A stretch of 64,000 nucleotides of DNA from Arthrobacter sp. efr-133-TYG-118 (GCF_030209755.1 NZ_JARVRH010000007.1:152533-216532), one strand, 5' to 3'. Counted from the stretch's first letter, positions 48,216 through 56,802 are shown. The notes: generated from the sequence alone by a model not told the origin. Translations and numbers: made by a program.

Positions 48216-49226
48216 TTAGCGCACGGTCAGCAGCTGGCGCGGGTTGTCCACGAGGATGCGTTGGGCGTCCTCGTCGCCCAAGCCGTGGGCCTTGAGATAG
48301 GGCACGAACGTGGACAGGACGTGGCTGTAAGGCACCTTGTATTCCGGGAGGCCCTTGGCTACTCCGATCGAGTTGCCCGAAAGGATGATCTTGTCGGCGT
48401 GGCCGGCATGCACGAGCCCGAGCACTAGTTCTGTGCGTTCCTGGTCCGTGAGGTAGCCCGGATGATCGTTCAAGCCCACGTGGTCGACGCCGACGAATGC
48501 TCCGCGGCGGGCCACCTCGAGGGCGCAGCCGGCAGCGTCCCTGCGGTCCAGGTCTCCGACGAGCACCCGGGCGGCTCCGATCTGCTCGTCCAGGACGATG
48601 TCCAAATCGTGTAAGGCGTCGGCGCCGAAGCGGATGGAGACCGGCACCCCGGTATCCTTGGCGGCGCGGGCGGAGCCGCGAAAGAGGCTTTCTTCAGTCG
48701 GGGTCATGCCGTAGCGGCTGGCGATGGCGGCCACTATGCCGGCGGCGGCTCGACGCTCGACCCGTGGAACCACCATCCCTTCAGTGACTTCCTTGCCGAA
48801 GAGATCGGCGAACTTCTCGGCAGGCCACGGAGTGGGTGGATTGGTCTGTGGGGTCAGGAAGTACCCGCCGAGTTCTTCCTCGGGGCCCAGACCCGTGGAG
48901 GCGACGATGTGGACGCCGGTGGAGCGGGAGAGTGCCTCATAGAGTTTGAGGTCGCGTCCGTGGAACATTCCGGTGCTGTCGACGATCGTTTGCCCGCCGT
49001 GCTCGCGGAACTCCGTGAGTTTCGCAGCCAAGTCTTCGAAGATCTCGGCCCGGTCCATGGAGATGTCGGGCGCGTACTGGGCGCCGGGGAGCACTGACAA
49101 CAAGGCTTCGTGGACCGCGACGACGCCCAGTTCAGAAGCAGGTAAGGGACCCAGGACCGTGTTGACAGTTTGCCCGGCGGGGGCATCAATCGCGTTGGCG
49201 GTGCCGACGGGGGTGTTGTGACTCAC
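48216..49226 (-). CDS. Phosphotriesterase family homologue with lost metal site (pseudoenzyme)
   Basis: A 336-residue paralogue of the next gene. The fold and many segments (VNTVLGPLPASELGVVAVHE, REHGGQTIVDSTGM, LSRSTGVHIVASTG) are conserved, but metal ligands are replaced: HEH is HEA (A41), the carbamylated Lys is A166, the two His are R199 and D225, and the Asp is N285. A single His (H39) remains. It cannot form a binuclear centre as usually built. It may pair with the active paralogue as an assembly or substrate-binding partner. GTG 49226 has AGGGAG upstream. It heads the minus-strand operon. Confidence 0.9.
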   Translation of the reverse strand: MSHNTPVGTANAIDAPAGQTVNTVLGPLPASELGVVAVHEALLSVLPGAQYAPDISMDRAEIFEDLAAKLTEFREHGGQTIVDSTGMFHGRDLKLYEALSRSTGVHIVASTGLGPEEELGGYFLTPQTNPPTPWPAEKFADLFGKEVTEGMVVPRVERRAAAGIVAAIASRYGMTPTEESLFRGSARAAKDTGVPVSIRFGADALHDLDIVLDEQIGAARVLVGDLDRRDAAGCALEVARRGAFVGVDHVGLNDHPGYLTDQERTELVLGLVHAGHADKIILSGNSIGVAKGLPEYKVPYSHVLSTFVPYLKAHGLGDEDAQRILVDNPRQLLTVR

Positions 49227-49320
49227 GGGGCTTCTCCCTAAAGGTCGGGGGTCTGAATGCAGGGACACTGCGGAGTGTGACCATGCCGTCACTCCGTTGC
49301 GGTGTAGTCAGCATCACACC

Positions 49321-49343
49321 TTGCTTTACATGATGTCAAGCAA
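49321..49343. promoter_or_regulatory. Operator-like palindrome 1 of the divergent catabolic island
   Basis: TTGCTTTACA and TGTCAAGCAA are ten-base arms with one mismatch around TGA. The inner part on the minus strand includes TTGACA, which could be the -35 box of the minus-strand operon, so a repressor would block it. A related dyad lies 38 bases away. Confidence 0.6.
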
Positions 49344-49362
49344 ATTATATTCCCGTATATTC

Positions 49363-49378
49363 CTTGACATGCTGTAAA
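49363..49378. promoter_or_regulatory. Operator-like dyad 2 of the divergent catabolic island
   Basis: CTTGACATGCTGTAAA is the inverse of the first site's core with two changed bases in the centre, and contains TTGACA positioned as a -35 box for the MFS-P450 operon. Twin sites, one per promoter, suggest coordinated repression of both arms. The TetR gene at 54156 is the nearest candidate regulator. Confidence 0.6.
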
Positions 49379-49445
49379 CATTGGCTCCACACTGTCTCAT
49401 ACAGCCCCCAAGAACCAGATCGAACGGAACAAAGGAGTTTCATCG

Positions 49446-51182
49446 ATGAGTCAGACCATTTCCTTACAGGGCCGCGGCTCTGTAAGAGCCACTTTCGTGG
49501 CCGCCTACAGCGCGGTCACCCTCGCGCAGATCACCAACGCATTGCCTGGGGCCCTGAGCGGCACCTTTGCTGTGGAATTCCACACCTCGGGCGCTGGCCT
49601 GACCTGGATCGCGGGTATGTTCCTGATGGGCATTGTTGTATTCGAGCTCAGCTGGGGACTCCTCGGCGACATGTTCGGACGAAAAAAGCTGCTCTACGTC
49701 GGCGCTGTGGTCAGCATCGTCGGTTCCGTCATGGCTGCGATGGCACCTACCACCGGCGTCATGATCGTGGCGCAGGCCATCGGCGGCATCGGGGCGGGCA
49801 TCCTCTTTCCCATTTCGCTTTCCATGATCGCGGCGATCACCCCCGATCACCGTGCACGGGCGAAGGTCATCGCCACTTGGGCAGGGTTCCTGTCACTGGG
49901 CGCGGTGATTTCCCCGATGCTCGCCGGGTTTACGGCGCAGTTCTTCACGGTGCCGGGCAGCGCGCCGGGCGCCCCGAACGCCTTCAGCGGCTGGCGTGCG
50001 GCCTATTTGCTCGCGGCCGCCGTTGCCGTAGTAGTGCTACTCATAGCGGTCCGGGCGAAGGATTCCGCAGCCGCAGAGGGGCGCAAGCTGGACCTGCCCG
50101 GGCAGCTCACTCTCGCCGTCGGCCTCATTGCCGTCCTCTACGCCACGGTGACGGCGGTCGACGCCGGCTTCGGCAGCGCGCAAGTGGTTGCAAGCTACAT
50201 CGCCGGCGGTGTCCTGCTCGTTGCTTTCGTCGTCATCGAGTCACGCACCGCGCAGCCGCTGATCCACCTGTCGCTGTTCAAGAACAGGTCCTACTCGATC
50301 ACGGGCATTGTGGCAGTCACCGGCATGTTCGCCTTCCTCGGGATCTGCTTCAGCACGAGCGTCGCCGTCAGCGGCCTGGCCCTTGCAGAGACCTGGAAGG
50401 TCGGGGTGCTGTTCGTCTTCATCCAAGGCCCGGCATTCGCCTTCATCCCGGTTGTCGGGTGGCTCATCCACCATGTTGCTCCACGCTGGGTCCTCACGGC
50501 GGGCTTCGCTTTTATGGCCGTCTCCGGTTTCTGGCTCTCAACGTTCGCCCTCGGCACTCCAGAGACTTTCGGCGGTACCCCGTGGACGGCGTTCATTCCG
50601 CCGCTGCTCCTGCTGGGTATCGGCTTCGCCCTCACGGTCGGCTCCGTCACCGCCGTGGCCATCAACACCGTCGCGGCCCAGCAGATCGGCATGGCGTCCG
50701 CCACGACGAATCTGTTGCGCGACCTCGGCTTCGCCCTCGGCCCAGTCATCGGCTCGGCCATCGCCTTCGGCATCGGAGCCACGGTCTTCGCGGGTCCTCT
50801 TGCCGGGAGCCTCGGGGCGGCAGGCTTGCCCGCAGACGCTGTGGCCGGACTGGCGCATGTGCCGCCCCTGGGCTTCCTCTCAGGCTGGGACGGCGTCGTC
50901 GCCCAATTCTCCGGCCAGGCAGCGGCAAGCGGCGCACCCGCCCAAGCGGTCGATGGCATGGTCAAGGCCCTCGTCGCCGCCAAGCCACATATCCAGGGCG
51001 TCGCCGGGACCTCCCTCGGCCAGGGCTTCCAAGCTGTCTACCTCTCCGCGGGCATCGCGGCGACCGTCTCCGCCGTTCTCACCCTCTTCATCTCCGCACG
51101 GTCCTCGGCACCTACCCCCGATGCCATTGCGGAGACCACCGAAGCAAGCGCCGAGGCCGCCGTCCAAGACCTCCGGCGCTAA
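49446..51182 (+). CDS. DHA2-like MFS transporter
   Basis: A 578-residue MFS permease with about 14 predicted membrane helices. WGLLGDMFGRKKLL is the loop 2-3 motif and FPISLSMIAAITPDHRARAK, with GWRAAYLL, is typical of the DHA2 drug:H+ family. ATG 49446 has AAAGGAG upstream. It is the first gene of the plus-strand arm, 32 bases before the P450 gene. It could import the island's substrate or export a toxic intermediate. DHA2 proteins are often exporters, so either direction is possible. Confidence 0.88.
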   Translation: MSQTISLQGRGSVRATFVAAYSAVTLAQITNALPGALSGTFAVEFHTSGAGLTWIAGMFLMGIVVFELSWGLLGDMFGRKKLLYVGAVVSIVGSVMAAMAPTTGVMIVAQAIGGIGAGILFPISLSMIAAITPDHRARAKVIATWAGFLSLGAVISPMLAGFTAQFFTVPGSAPGAPNAFSGWRAAYLLAAAVAVVVLLIAVRAKDSAAAEGRKLDLPGQLTLAVGLIAVLYATVTAVDAGFGSAQVVASYIAGGVLLVAFVVIESRTAQPLIHLSLFKNRSYSITGIVAVTGMFAFLGICFSTSVAVSGLALAETWKVGVLFVFIQGPAFAFIPVVGWLIHHVAPRWVLTAGFAFMAVSGFWLSTFALGTPETFGGTPWTAFIPPLLLLGIGFALTVGSVTAVAINTVAAQQIGMASATTNLLRDLGFALGPVIGSAIAFGIGATVFAGPLAGSLGAAGLPADAVAGLAHVPPLGFLSGWDGVVAQFSGQAAASGAPAQAVDGMVKALVAAKPHIQGVAGTSLGQGFQAVYLSAGIAATVSAVLTLFISARSSAPTPDAIAETTEASAEAAVQDLRR

Positions 51183-51214
51183 CCCGACCACCTACCATCC
51201 GCAAGGAGAACACC

Positions 51215-52387
51215 GTGACTGCACCCATCGAATCAGGCATCGACATCTGGGATGACGACGTCCTCGTCGATCCCTATCCCAGCTATGCGGCGCTCCGCGA
51301 GCAGGCTTCTGTAATCCACCTTCCCAAGAACGAGCTGTACGTCCTGACCCGCTACGACGCCATCCGCGATGCGCTCGGCGATCCGGAGTCCTTCTCGTCG
51401 ACCAGCATCGGATTCAACCCCATGGTGAATGAGGCACTGCAGGGCACCTCCCTGGCCTCCGACCCGCCGCTCCACGCGCAGCTCCGCGCCACGCTGTCAC
51501 AAAACCTCACTCCGCGGGCCCTTCGCGGCCTCAAAGTCGTCATCGACGAAAAGGCCGACAAGCTCGTCGCGGATCTGGCCGCCAGCGGCAGTTTCGAGGC
51601 CATCGATGCCCTGGCCCGGGCCTTCCCGATCGAAATTGTCGCCGACCTCATTGGCTTCAGCGGCCACGTCAAGGACAACATGCTGCGGTGGGGCCAGGCC
51701 GCGATGCAAGTCATCGGCCCGCTGAACCAGCGCACCCAGGAGAGCTTCCCGATCGCCGGCGAGCTGTACGGTTGGTGTTCCTCGGTCACGGCCGACGACC
51801 TCACTCCGGGCTCGATCGGCCGAGGCATCTTCGACGCCGAGACCCGCGGCGACATCCCCAAAGGCTCGGCGGGGCACATCATCCACCAGTACCTCGGAGC
51901 CGGCGTCGACACGACCATCGCCTCCATCGGCAACATCGTCGCCCTGTTCGGCCACCACCCCGATCAGTTCGAGCTGGTCCGGGAGAACCCGGCACTGGTT
52001 CCCGCGGCGTTCGCCGAAGTGCTGCGCTACTGGGCACCCGTCCACATCTGGGGACGCAAGGCAACCCAAGACATTGAAATCGATGGAGTCACGATTCCTT
52101 CAGGCGCCCAGGTCGGCATCCTCTTCGGTGCCGGCAACCGGGACCCGCGCCACTACGCGAATCCCGACACCTTCGATGTGAAACGCAACCCCGTGGACCA
52201 CCTCTCCTTCGGCTACGGACCGCATGGATGCGCTGGCCAGGGACTCGCGAAACTCGAGGCACACGCGATCATCGAAGCCCTTGCCCGCAGGGTGAAGAAC
52301 CTGACCCTCTCCAAAGAGGTCCGAGAGCCTAGCAATATTACCCGGAGCTTCGAGGTGCTCCATGTTGAAAAGGTCGTGGCAGCATGA
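51215..52387 (+). CDS. Cytochrome P450
   Basis: A 390-residue soluble bacterial P450. The oxygen-binding I-helix motif is GAGVDTT (228-234), the ExxR motif is EVLR (268-271) and the heme loop is FGYGPHGCAG with Cys339 as thiolate ligand. N-terminal segments (DPYPSYAALRE, VLTRYDAIRDAL) are as in camphor-type P450s. GTG 51215 follows AAGGAG. It is followed in the same operon by its ferredoxin and ferredoxin reductase, so it is a complete three-component monooxygenase. It probably starts attack on an inert carbon of the unknown substrate. Confidence 0.95.
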   Translation: MTAPIESGIDIWDDDVLVDPYPSYAALREQASVIHLPKNELYVLTRYDAIRDALGDPESFSSTSIGFNPMVNEALQGTSLASDPPLHAQLRATLSQNLTPRALRGLKVVIDEKADKLVADLAASGSFEAIDALARAFPIEIVADLIGFSGHVKDNMLRWGQAAMQVIGPLNQRTQESFPIAGELYGWCSSVTADDLTPGSIGRGIFDAETRGDIPKGSAGHIIHQYLGAGVDTTIASIGNIVALFGHHPDQFELVRENPALVPAAFAEVLRYWAPVHIWGRKATQDIEIDGVTIPSGAQVGILFGAGNRDPRHYANPDTFDVKRNPVDHLSFGYGPHGCAGQGLAKLEAHAIIEALARRVKNLTLSKEVREPSNITRSFEVLHVEKVVAA

Positions 52388-52578
52388 GGATTGAACTGGA
52401 CCGTCCCCGCTGCGAAGGCCACGGCCTGTGCGAGGAAGCCGCGCCCGCGCTGATGCACCTGGATGACGACGGCGACTTGGTCATCGACGTGCCGGACGTG
52501 GATGGGGCCGGGCTCGATGCCGCAAAGGCTGCGGTCAGGGTTTGCCCGGTCGCTGCGCTCAGATTGGCTGCGGCATGA
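52384..52578 (+). CDS. [3Fe-4S] ferredoxin of the P450 system
   Basis: A 64-residue ferredoxin with three Cys, C10, C16 and C54 (CEGHGLC ... CP). The residue where a fourth Cys would stand is His13, so a [3Fe-4S] cluster is expected, as in P450 partner ferredoxins of Streptomyces and Mycobacterium. It overlaps the P450 stop (ATGA) and the reductase start (ATGA), strongly supporting it as the electron carrier between these two. Confidence 0.93.
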   Translation: MRIELDRPRCEGHGLCEEAAPALMHLDDDGDLVIDVPDVDGAGLDAAKAAVRVCPVAALRLAAA

Positions 52579-53756
52579 CCGTGCGCAGGATTGTGGTGGT
52601 GGGCAACGGCATCGCCGGGCTCACGGCCTGCGACTCGTTGCGTTCGGCGGGCTTCGACGGCGAGTTGACGGTGGTCGGCGCCGAGCGCCACCAACCATAC
52701 AGCCGTCCCGCCCTGTCGAAGGCGCTGCTGCACGGGTTTGATTTGCAGGCCCACCGACTTCCCGAGCCGGGCCACGAAGCCACCGAGCTGCTGGGCGTCA
52801 GCGCAACGCGGCTGGACGTCGACGCCAGGCTGGTTCATCTGGACGGCGGCGATGAACTGCCGTATGACGGCCTCGTTATCGCCTCCGGTTCCCGGGCGAA
52901 GCGCCTTAGGCGAGGAGTGCAAGGGCATGGCTCCTCCCGGGAACTCACGCTGCGCACCATCGAGGATGCGATCCTGCTCAAGGAACGGCTCGCATCGCGT
53001 CCTTCGGTGGTGGTGGTCGGCGGCGGGCCGCTCGGAATGGAGGTCGCCTCGGGCTGCCTGCACGTTGGCTGCGATGTCACGCTCGTCTCCGACGCCAAGC
53101 CCCTCTCGCGCCAGCTTGGCGACCATCTGGCGGACATGTTCACCTCCGCTGCCATCCGGCACGGATTGCGGGTGGTTGCCGGCGGGCGGGCCCGCCTGAT
53201 GGACGACGACGCCGGGACACGCGTTGTCCTGGCCGACGGCACCGAGCTCCGGGCTGACCTCGTGGTCACCGCCGTCGGCGATGAGCCGAACACCGACTGG
53301 TTGGCCGGAACCCGGCTTCTCGTCGACGGTTCGCTGCGGGTCGACTCCCGCGGCAGGCTCCGGCCGGATATCGTCGCCGCTGGCGACGTGGCGTTCTTCC
53401 CGAGCAGTCGCGGGATCAGGCGGGTGCCCCTCTGGACGAGTGCCATCGACCAGGCGAGGTCCGCCGCCGTCGGACTGCTCAGGGGCGACGCGGCGCCCGA
53501 GTTCACCTTCCAGCCGTACTTCTGGACCGAGGGCTTTGGCATGTCGCTCAAGTCAGTCGGTTTCACGCCCGTGGTCGGAGCACCGGACTACTGCCAGCCG
53601 GGGGAGGACAGGGACTCGATGCTCCTACGCTGGGAGGACCAGGACGGCTCCGGGACCGCCGTGGCGATCAACTACCGGATCCCTGTTCCGAAATTGCGTC
53701 GACTGGCCGACTCGGGCCCGCGAGCGCTCCGTCCGGCGCCGGCCTTGAAGCTCTGA
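52575..53756 (+). CDS. Ferredoxin reductase (NAD(P)H:ferredoxin)
   Basis: A 393-residue FAD-dependent pyridine nucleotide-disulfide-type ferredoxin reductase. The first GxGxxG is VVGNGIAGLTAC, the second VVGGGPLGMEVA, with YSRPALSKALL and a C-terminal DIVAAGDVAFF motif that binds FAD. No redox Cys pair is present, as expected of this type. The ATG overlaps the ferredoxin stop. It completes the NAD(P)H-FdR-Fd-P450 chain and is the last gene of the operon before the repeat block. Confidence 0.92.
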   Translation: MTVRRIVVVGNGIAGLTACDSLRSAGFDGELTVVGAERHQPYSRPALSKALLHGFDLQAHRLPEPGHEATELLGVSATRLDVDARLVHLDGGDELPYDGLVIASGSRAKRLRRGVQGHGSSRELTLRTIEDAILLKERLASRPSVVVVGGGPLGMEVASGCLHVGCDVTLVSDAKPLSRQLGDHLADMFTSAAIRHGLRVVAGGRARLMDDDAGTRVVLADGTELRADLVVTAVGDEPNTDWLAGTRLLVDGSLRVDSRGRLRPDIVAAGDVAFFPSSRGIRRVPLWTSAIDQARSAAVGLLRGDAAPEFTFQPYFWTEGFGMSLKSVGFTPVVGAPDYCQPGEDRDSMLLRWEDQDGSGTAVAINYRIPVPKLRRLADSGPRALRPAPALKL

Positions 53757-53778
53757 AGTGCGATCTCGCGTCAACAGG

Positions 53779-54055
53779 GACGCTCGCCCAGATATATGGC
53801 CAAACACCAGGACGCTCGCTCAAATCATGTGAGCGAGCGTCGGCCTGAAATACCTCAAAGGTGAGCGAGCGTCCGGGGAGGAACGGCGCAGGGGCGGGAC
53901 GACGGCACAACGGGATTGCCGCCGTCGGGCCCCAACGGACCGGTCCCGGCACATCAACCCAGACCCTCGCTCAGATATATCGCCGAATTCCAGAACGCTC
54001 GCTCGGATATATGGCGAACCACCAGGACGCTCGCTCAGATATATGGCCAAACACC
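53779..54055. repeat. REP-like intergenic repeat cluster
   Basis: Six copies of a GACGCTCGCTC-type core occur here. Four (from 53779, 53962, 53993 and 54026) are direct and followed by AGATATATGGC or near variants; the copy at 53811 pairs with an inverted copy ending 53841 to give a perfect 12-base stem with a 7-base loop, and another inverted copy is at 53862-53873. Copies are spaced about 32 bases in each group. It lies between the ferredoxin reductase and TetR genes. No coding frame is credible here. It looks like a REP-type element or a multi-site operator. Confidence 0.75.
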
Positions 54056-54155
54056 CCGACGCGTGTCTCCTTTACGGCATGTCAGGCCGCTTGGCGACGC
54101 GCATCCTTTGCTCTTCCTCCGCACAATTGCCGCACACCACGGTTAGGATTGATCT

Positions 54156-54770
54156 ATGTCGTCGTTGCGAGAAGCCCAGAAGCAGCTGACCCGCGACATG
54201 ATCGTCGAACGGGCGCTCGAGCTCTTCACCGAGAAGGGCTACGCTGCCACTACGATCGACGAGATCGCCGCTGCTGCCGGCACCACCAGGGTGACTTTTT
54301 ACGCGTACTACCCCTCGCGCAGTGACCTGATGAGGGACTTCATGGCGCGTGTCAACGCTGTACTCGACCGCTCGGATGGTCCCGACAGGGCGTCGACCGC
54401 CGTCGAGCTCGTCGACGTGGTGCGGGAGGGCAAACTGCCGGGAATCCTTGCCTGGCTCGAGTCGCGCGCTGCGCTGTGGCCGGTCTTCCGGCCGTACCTC
54501 GACGTGCTCGACGAGGCCGCCGCGGTCGATCGCGAAGTGCGGACCTTGGTGGAAGGATGGCATGGTGAAGTCATATCCGACATCGTCCGCGGCATGCAGC
54601 TGGCCGGCCGCTTCCCTGAAGAAACGCACCACATCCGAGGAACACTCGCCTTCACCCAGCTCGACTACGTCGCGACGCTCTGGACGCGCCGTAAGTTGGA
54701 GCCAAACCGCGACCACGCGCTCGAAGTGCTCGCCGACAGCTGGTACCACTTGCTCTGCGACGAAAGATAA
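54156..54770 (+). CDS. TetR/AcrR family regulator
   Basis: A 204-residue TetR regulator. The HTH is in MIVERALELFTEKGYAATTIDEIAAAAGTTRVTFYAYYPSRSDL in outline, the C-terminal ligand domain contains WLESRAALWPVFRPYLDVLDEAA. ATG 54156 is the first of the frame. It lies just past the P450 operon and the repeat block. The operator pair at 49321-49378 is the kind of target expected, but no matching palindrome was found directly upstream of this gene, so control of the island is only inferred. Confidence 0.88.
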   Translation: MSSLREAQKQLTRDMIVERALELFTEKGYAATTIDEIAAAAGTTRVTFYAYYPSRSDLMRDFMARVNAVLDRSDGPDRASTAVELVDVVREGKLPGILAWLESRAALWPVFRPYLDVLDEAAAVDREVRTLVEGWHGEVISDIVRGMQLAGRFPEETHHIRGTLAFTQLDYVATLWTRRKLEPNRDHALEVLADSWYHLLCDER

Positions 54771-54787
54771 TCAAGCTAGGAGTCCAC

Positions 54788-54991
54788 ATGAGCTATAAGT
54801 ATCGAACCGTCCGGGTTCGCGGCACCCAGTTGGTCGGAACCATTGCGCGAAAACACGGCAGCGCGCCGGAGATCTATGAAACTTCGAAGGACGCGAACAC
54901 TTCGGTAGTTCCCGTGTTTTTCGAGGCAACGGGAGAGATCCGCTTCTTCGACAGGTCAATGCTCGAGGACGTCGTGACGCCGGCAAGCTAG
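54788..54991 (+). CDS. Small hypothetical protein
   Basis: A 67-residue basic-to-neutral protein with beta-rich segments: YRTVRVRGTQLVGTIARKHG and TSVVPVFFEATGEIRFFDRSMLEDV. No Cys, membrane or signal segment. A TAGGAG site precedes ATG 54788. It is 17 bases after the TetR gene and may be co-transcribed with it. Family not recognised. The GC3 bias supports a real gene. Confidence 0.6.
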   Translation: MSYKYRTVRVRGTQLVGTIARKHGSAPEIYETSKDANTSVVPVFFEATGEIRFFDRSMLEDVVTPAS

Positions 54992-55091
54992 CAGCAGTCG
55001 CGCGTCCTCGGAACCGACCAGAGACGCTTGATTTCTGGGGTCCTGCGACTTGTGGTCTTTGGCGGCCTCATTTGTGGCCCACACTTGGCAA

Positions 55092-56261
55092 GTGCGTACT
55101 TTTGGTGTTGAAGAAGAATTCCTGATCGTGGATCCTGACCGCGGCAGCCCCGTGCCCCTCGCTGGCGATATTTTGCGCCTGGAAAACGCCGGTTGCCAGG
55201 GGACGGTTCCTCCCTTCCGCCCGACGCTGGCGGTCGAGCTTCAGCAGGAGCAACTTGAAGTCATCACTTCGCCGCACAGCAGCCTGACTGCCCTCGCCGC
55301 CGAAATACGTGCCGGCCGCACTTACGCCGATTCGCTCGCTCGGAAGTCGGGCGCACGAATTGCCGCCCTCGCAACGTCGCCGCTGGCGGTCACACCACAT
55401 GCAAGCAACACTGAGCGCTACGACGCACTCCTGGAAAAGTTCGCCCTGACGGCCAGAGAGCAGCTGACTTGCGGATATCACGTTCATGTTTCCGTTGATT
55501 CGGATGAGGAGGGCGTCGCAGTCCTGGACCGGATCAGGTCCTGGCTTCCAGCGCTGACTGCACTCAGCTCGAATTCCCCGTTCTGGAACGGAACCGACAG
55601 CGGTTACGCCAGTTTCCGGACCCAGGCCTGGAACCGATGGTCCAGCGCCGGTCCCACCGAAGTCTTCGGATCTGCCCAGGCTTATCACTCGTTGGTGGCG
55701 GAGCTGTCGGGAACCGGGGTGGTCATGAACCCGGATTTTGATGCAAGACTGTCCGCCCGGCACCCTACGGTGGAGATCCGTGTCTCGGATGTTTGCCTTG
55801 ATGCCCGGGATACCGTCCTGATTGCGGCCTTGGTGCGTGCCTTGGTGGACACCGCCGCCAGGGAATGGAAGTCCGGACAACTGCCGGACATGGTTTCTGC
55901 CACTGTCCTGCGACAGGCAACGTGGCGAGCGAGTCGGTTCGGCCTGCACGGAGAGCTGCTCGACCCCAAAACCCACACGCCCGCATCGGCACGGCATGTC
56001 CTCGCCGCACTCCACTCCCACGTCCGCGAAGCCCTCGAAGAGACCGGGGACGCGCACTACGCCAAGGAGGGATTGCAGAGGATCTTCAGCCAAGGCACGG
56101 GAGCCGCCCGGCAACGGCAAGCCCACGAACGCACCGGTAGTCTCGCCGGGGTCGTCGCATATGCAACGGGCGTGACCCACCTTGAAGCCGTTGATCACCA
56201 GCACGCCGGCGAACCATACCTCGCGTCAGACGCAGGGACTGCAGCGCTCGTTGCGAGCTAG
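55092..56261 (+). CDS. YbdK family carboxylate-amine ligase (glutamate-cysteine ligase 2 type)
   Basis: A 389-residue GCS2 protein that would ligate a carboxylate to an amine with ATP. It opens VRTFGVEEEFLIVDP, the characteristic EEE metal-binding motif, followed by ELQQEQLEVITSP, CGYHVHVSV and PTVEIRVSDVC. GTG 55092 is chosen because the family's N-terminus begins directly there; no strong ribosome site is seen. Biochemically, YbdK shows weak glutamate-cysteine ligase activity. Mycothiol-making actinobacteria do not need glutathione, so the physiological role is uncertain. Confidence 0.9.
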   Translation: MRTFGVEEEFLIVDPDRGSPVPLAGDILRLENAGCQGTVPPFRPTLAVELQQEQLEVITSPHSSLTALAAEIRAGRTYADSLARKSGARIAALATSPLAVTPHASNTERYDALLEKFALTAREQLTCGYHVHVSVDSDEEGVAVLDRIRSWLPALTALSSNSPFWNGTDSGYASFRTQAWNRWSSAGPTEVFGSAQAYHSLVAELSGTGVVMNPDFDARLSARHPTVEIRVSDVCLDARDTVLIAALVRALVDTAAREWKSGQLPDMVSATVLRQATWRASRFGLHGELLDPKTHTPASARHVLAALHSHVREALEETGDAHYAKEGLQRIFSQGTGAARQRQAHERTGSLAGVVAYATGVTHLEAVDHQHAGEPYLASDAGTAALVAS

Positions 56262-56287
56262 CTTGGAGTGCGCCGTTAGGGTGAGGC

Positions 56288-56740
56288 ATGAGCGATAAGG
56301 GAAAGACCTGGCACGAAAGCCATAAGGAATCACTGACGAAGGGCCAACGCGCCGCGGATGTCATGCGGAACGGGATGGGCAGTTGGCCATTCGTCGGCGG
56401 CTTTGTCGGGTTCATGATCCTCTGGGCGGCCATCAACAGCTGGGCGTTGGCGAACAACGCCTGGGATCCGTATCCGTACATCTTGTTGAACCTCTTCCTT
56501 TCGATGCTGGCAGGGCTGCAAGGAGCCATCCTTCTCATCGCGGCCAAGCGCCAGGATGCGATTGCCGCGGTGATGTCCCGGCACGATCATGACACCAACC
56601 TGAAATCCAAAGAGGAGATCGATCTGCTCATGGCCATCAACAGTCAGCAACTGGAGATCCTTCGGGAACTGCAGCTGCTCGCAGCCGCAGGGAACGTCAG
56701 GATCGATACGGCTGCGGGCAAGAGCTTGGACCGTTCTTAA
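56288..56740 (+). CDS. DUF1003 membrane protein
   Basis: A 150-residue protein with two membrane helices (FVGGFVGFMILWAAINSWAL and YILLNLFLSMLAGLQGAILLIAA) joined by the DPYPYILLNL segment characteristic of DUF1003, followed by a cytoplasmic helical tail KSKEEIDLLMAINSQQLEILRELQLL with coiled-coil character. ATG 56288 is at the conserved start. It stands 26 bases after the ligase gene. Function unknown; often near Mg or CorA-like genes. Confidence 0.88.
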   Translation: MSDKGKTWHESHKESLTKGQRAADVMRNGMGSWPFVGGFVGFMILWAAINSWALANNAWDPYPYILLNLFLSMLAGLQGAILLIAAKRQDAIAAVMSRHDHDTNLKSKEEIDLLMAINSQQLEILRELQLLAAAGNVRIDTAAGKSLDRS

Positions 56741-56802
56741 TACACGACTCCTAATGCACGACGGCGAGGCATTCACTGCCGGAACCACCAGGAAGGAACC
56801 CA

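Noticed and set aside
49364..51214. Upstream open extension of the P450 frame through the MFS gene
   Set aside because: The protein content before 51215 is an Arg-rich frame shadow of the MFS transporter; the P450 begins at GTG 51215 with AAGGAG and matches family length.
53779..54055. CRISPR array
   Set aside because: The period of about 32 bases is too short, the core is only about 11-22 bases with variable ends, copies occur in both orientations, and no cas genes are near.
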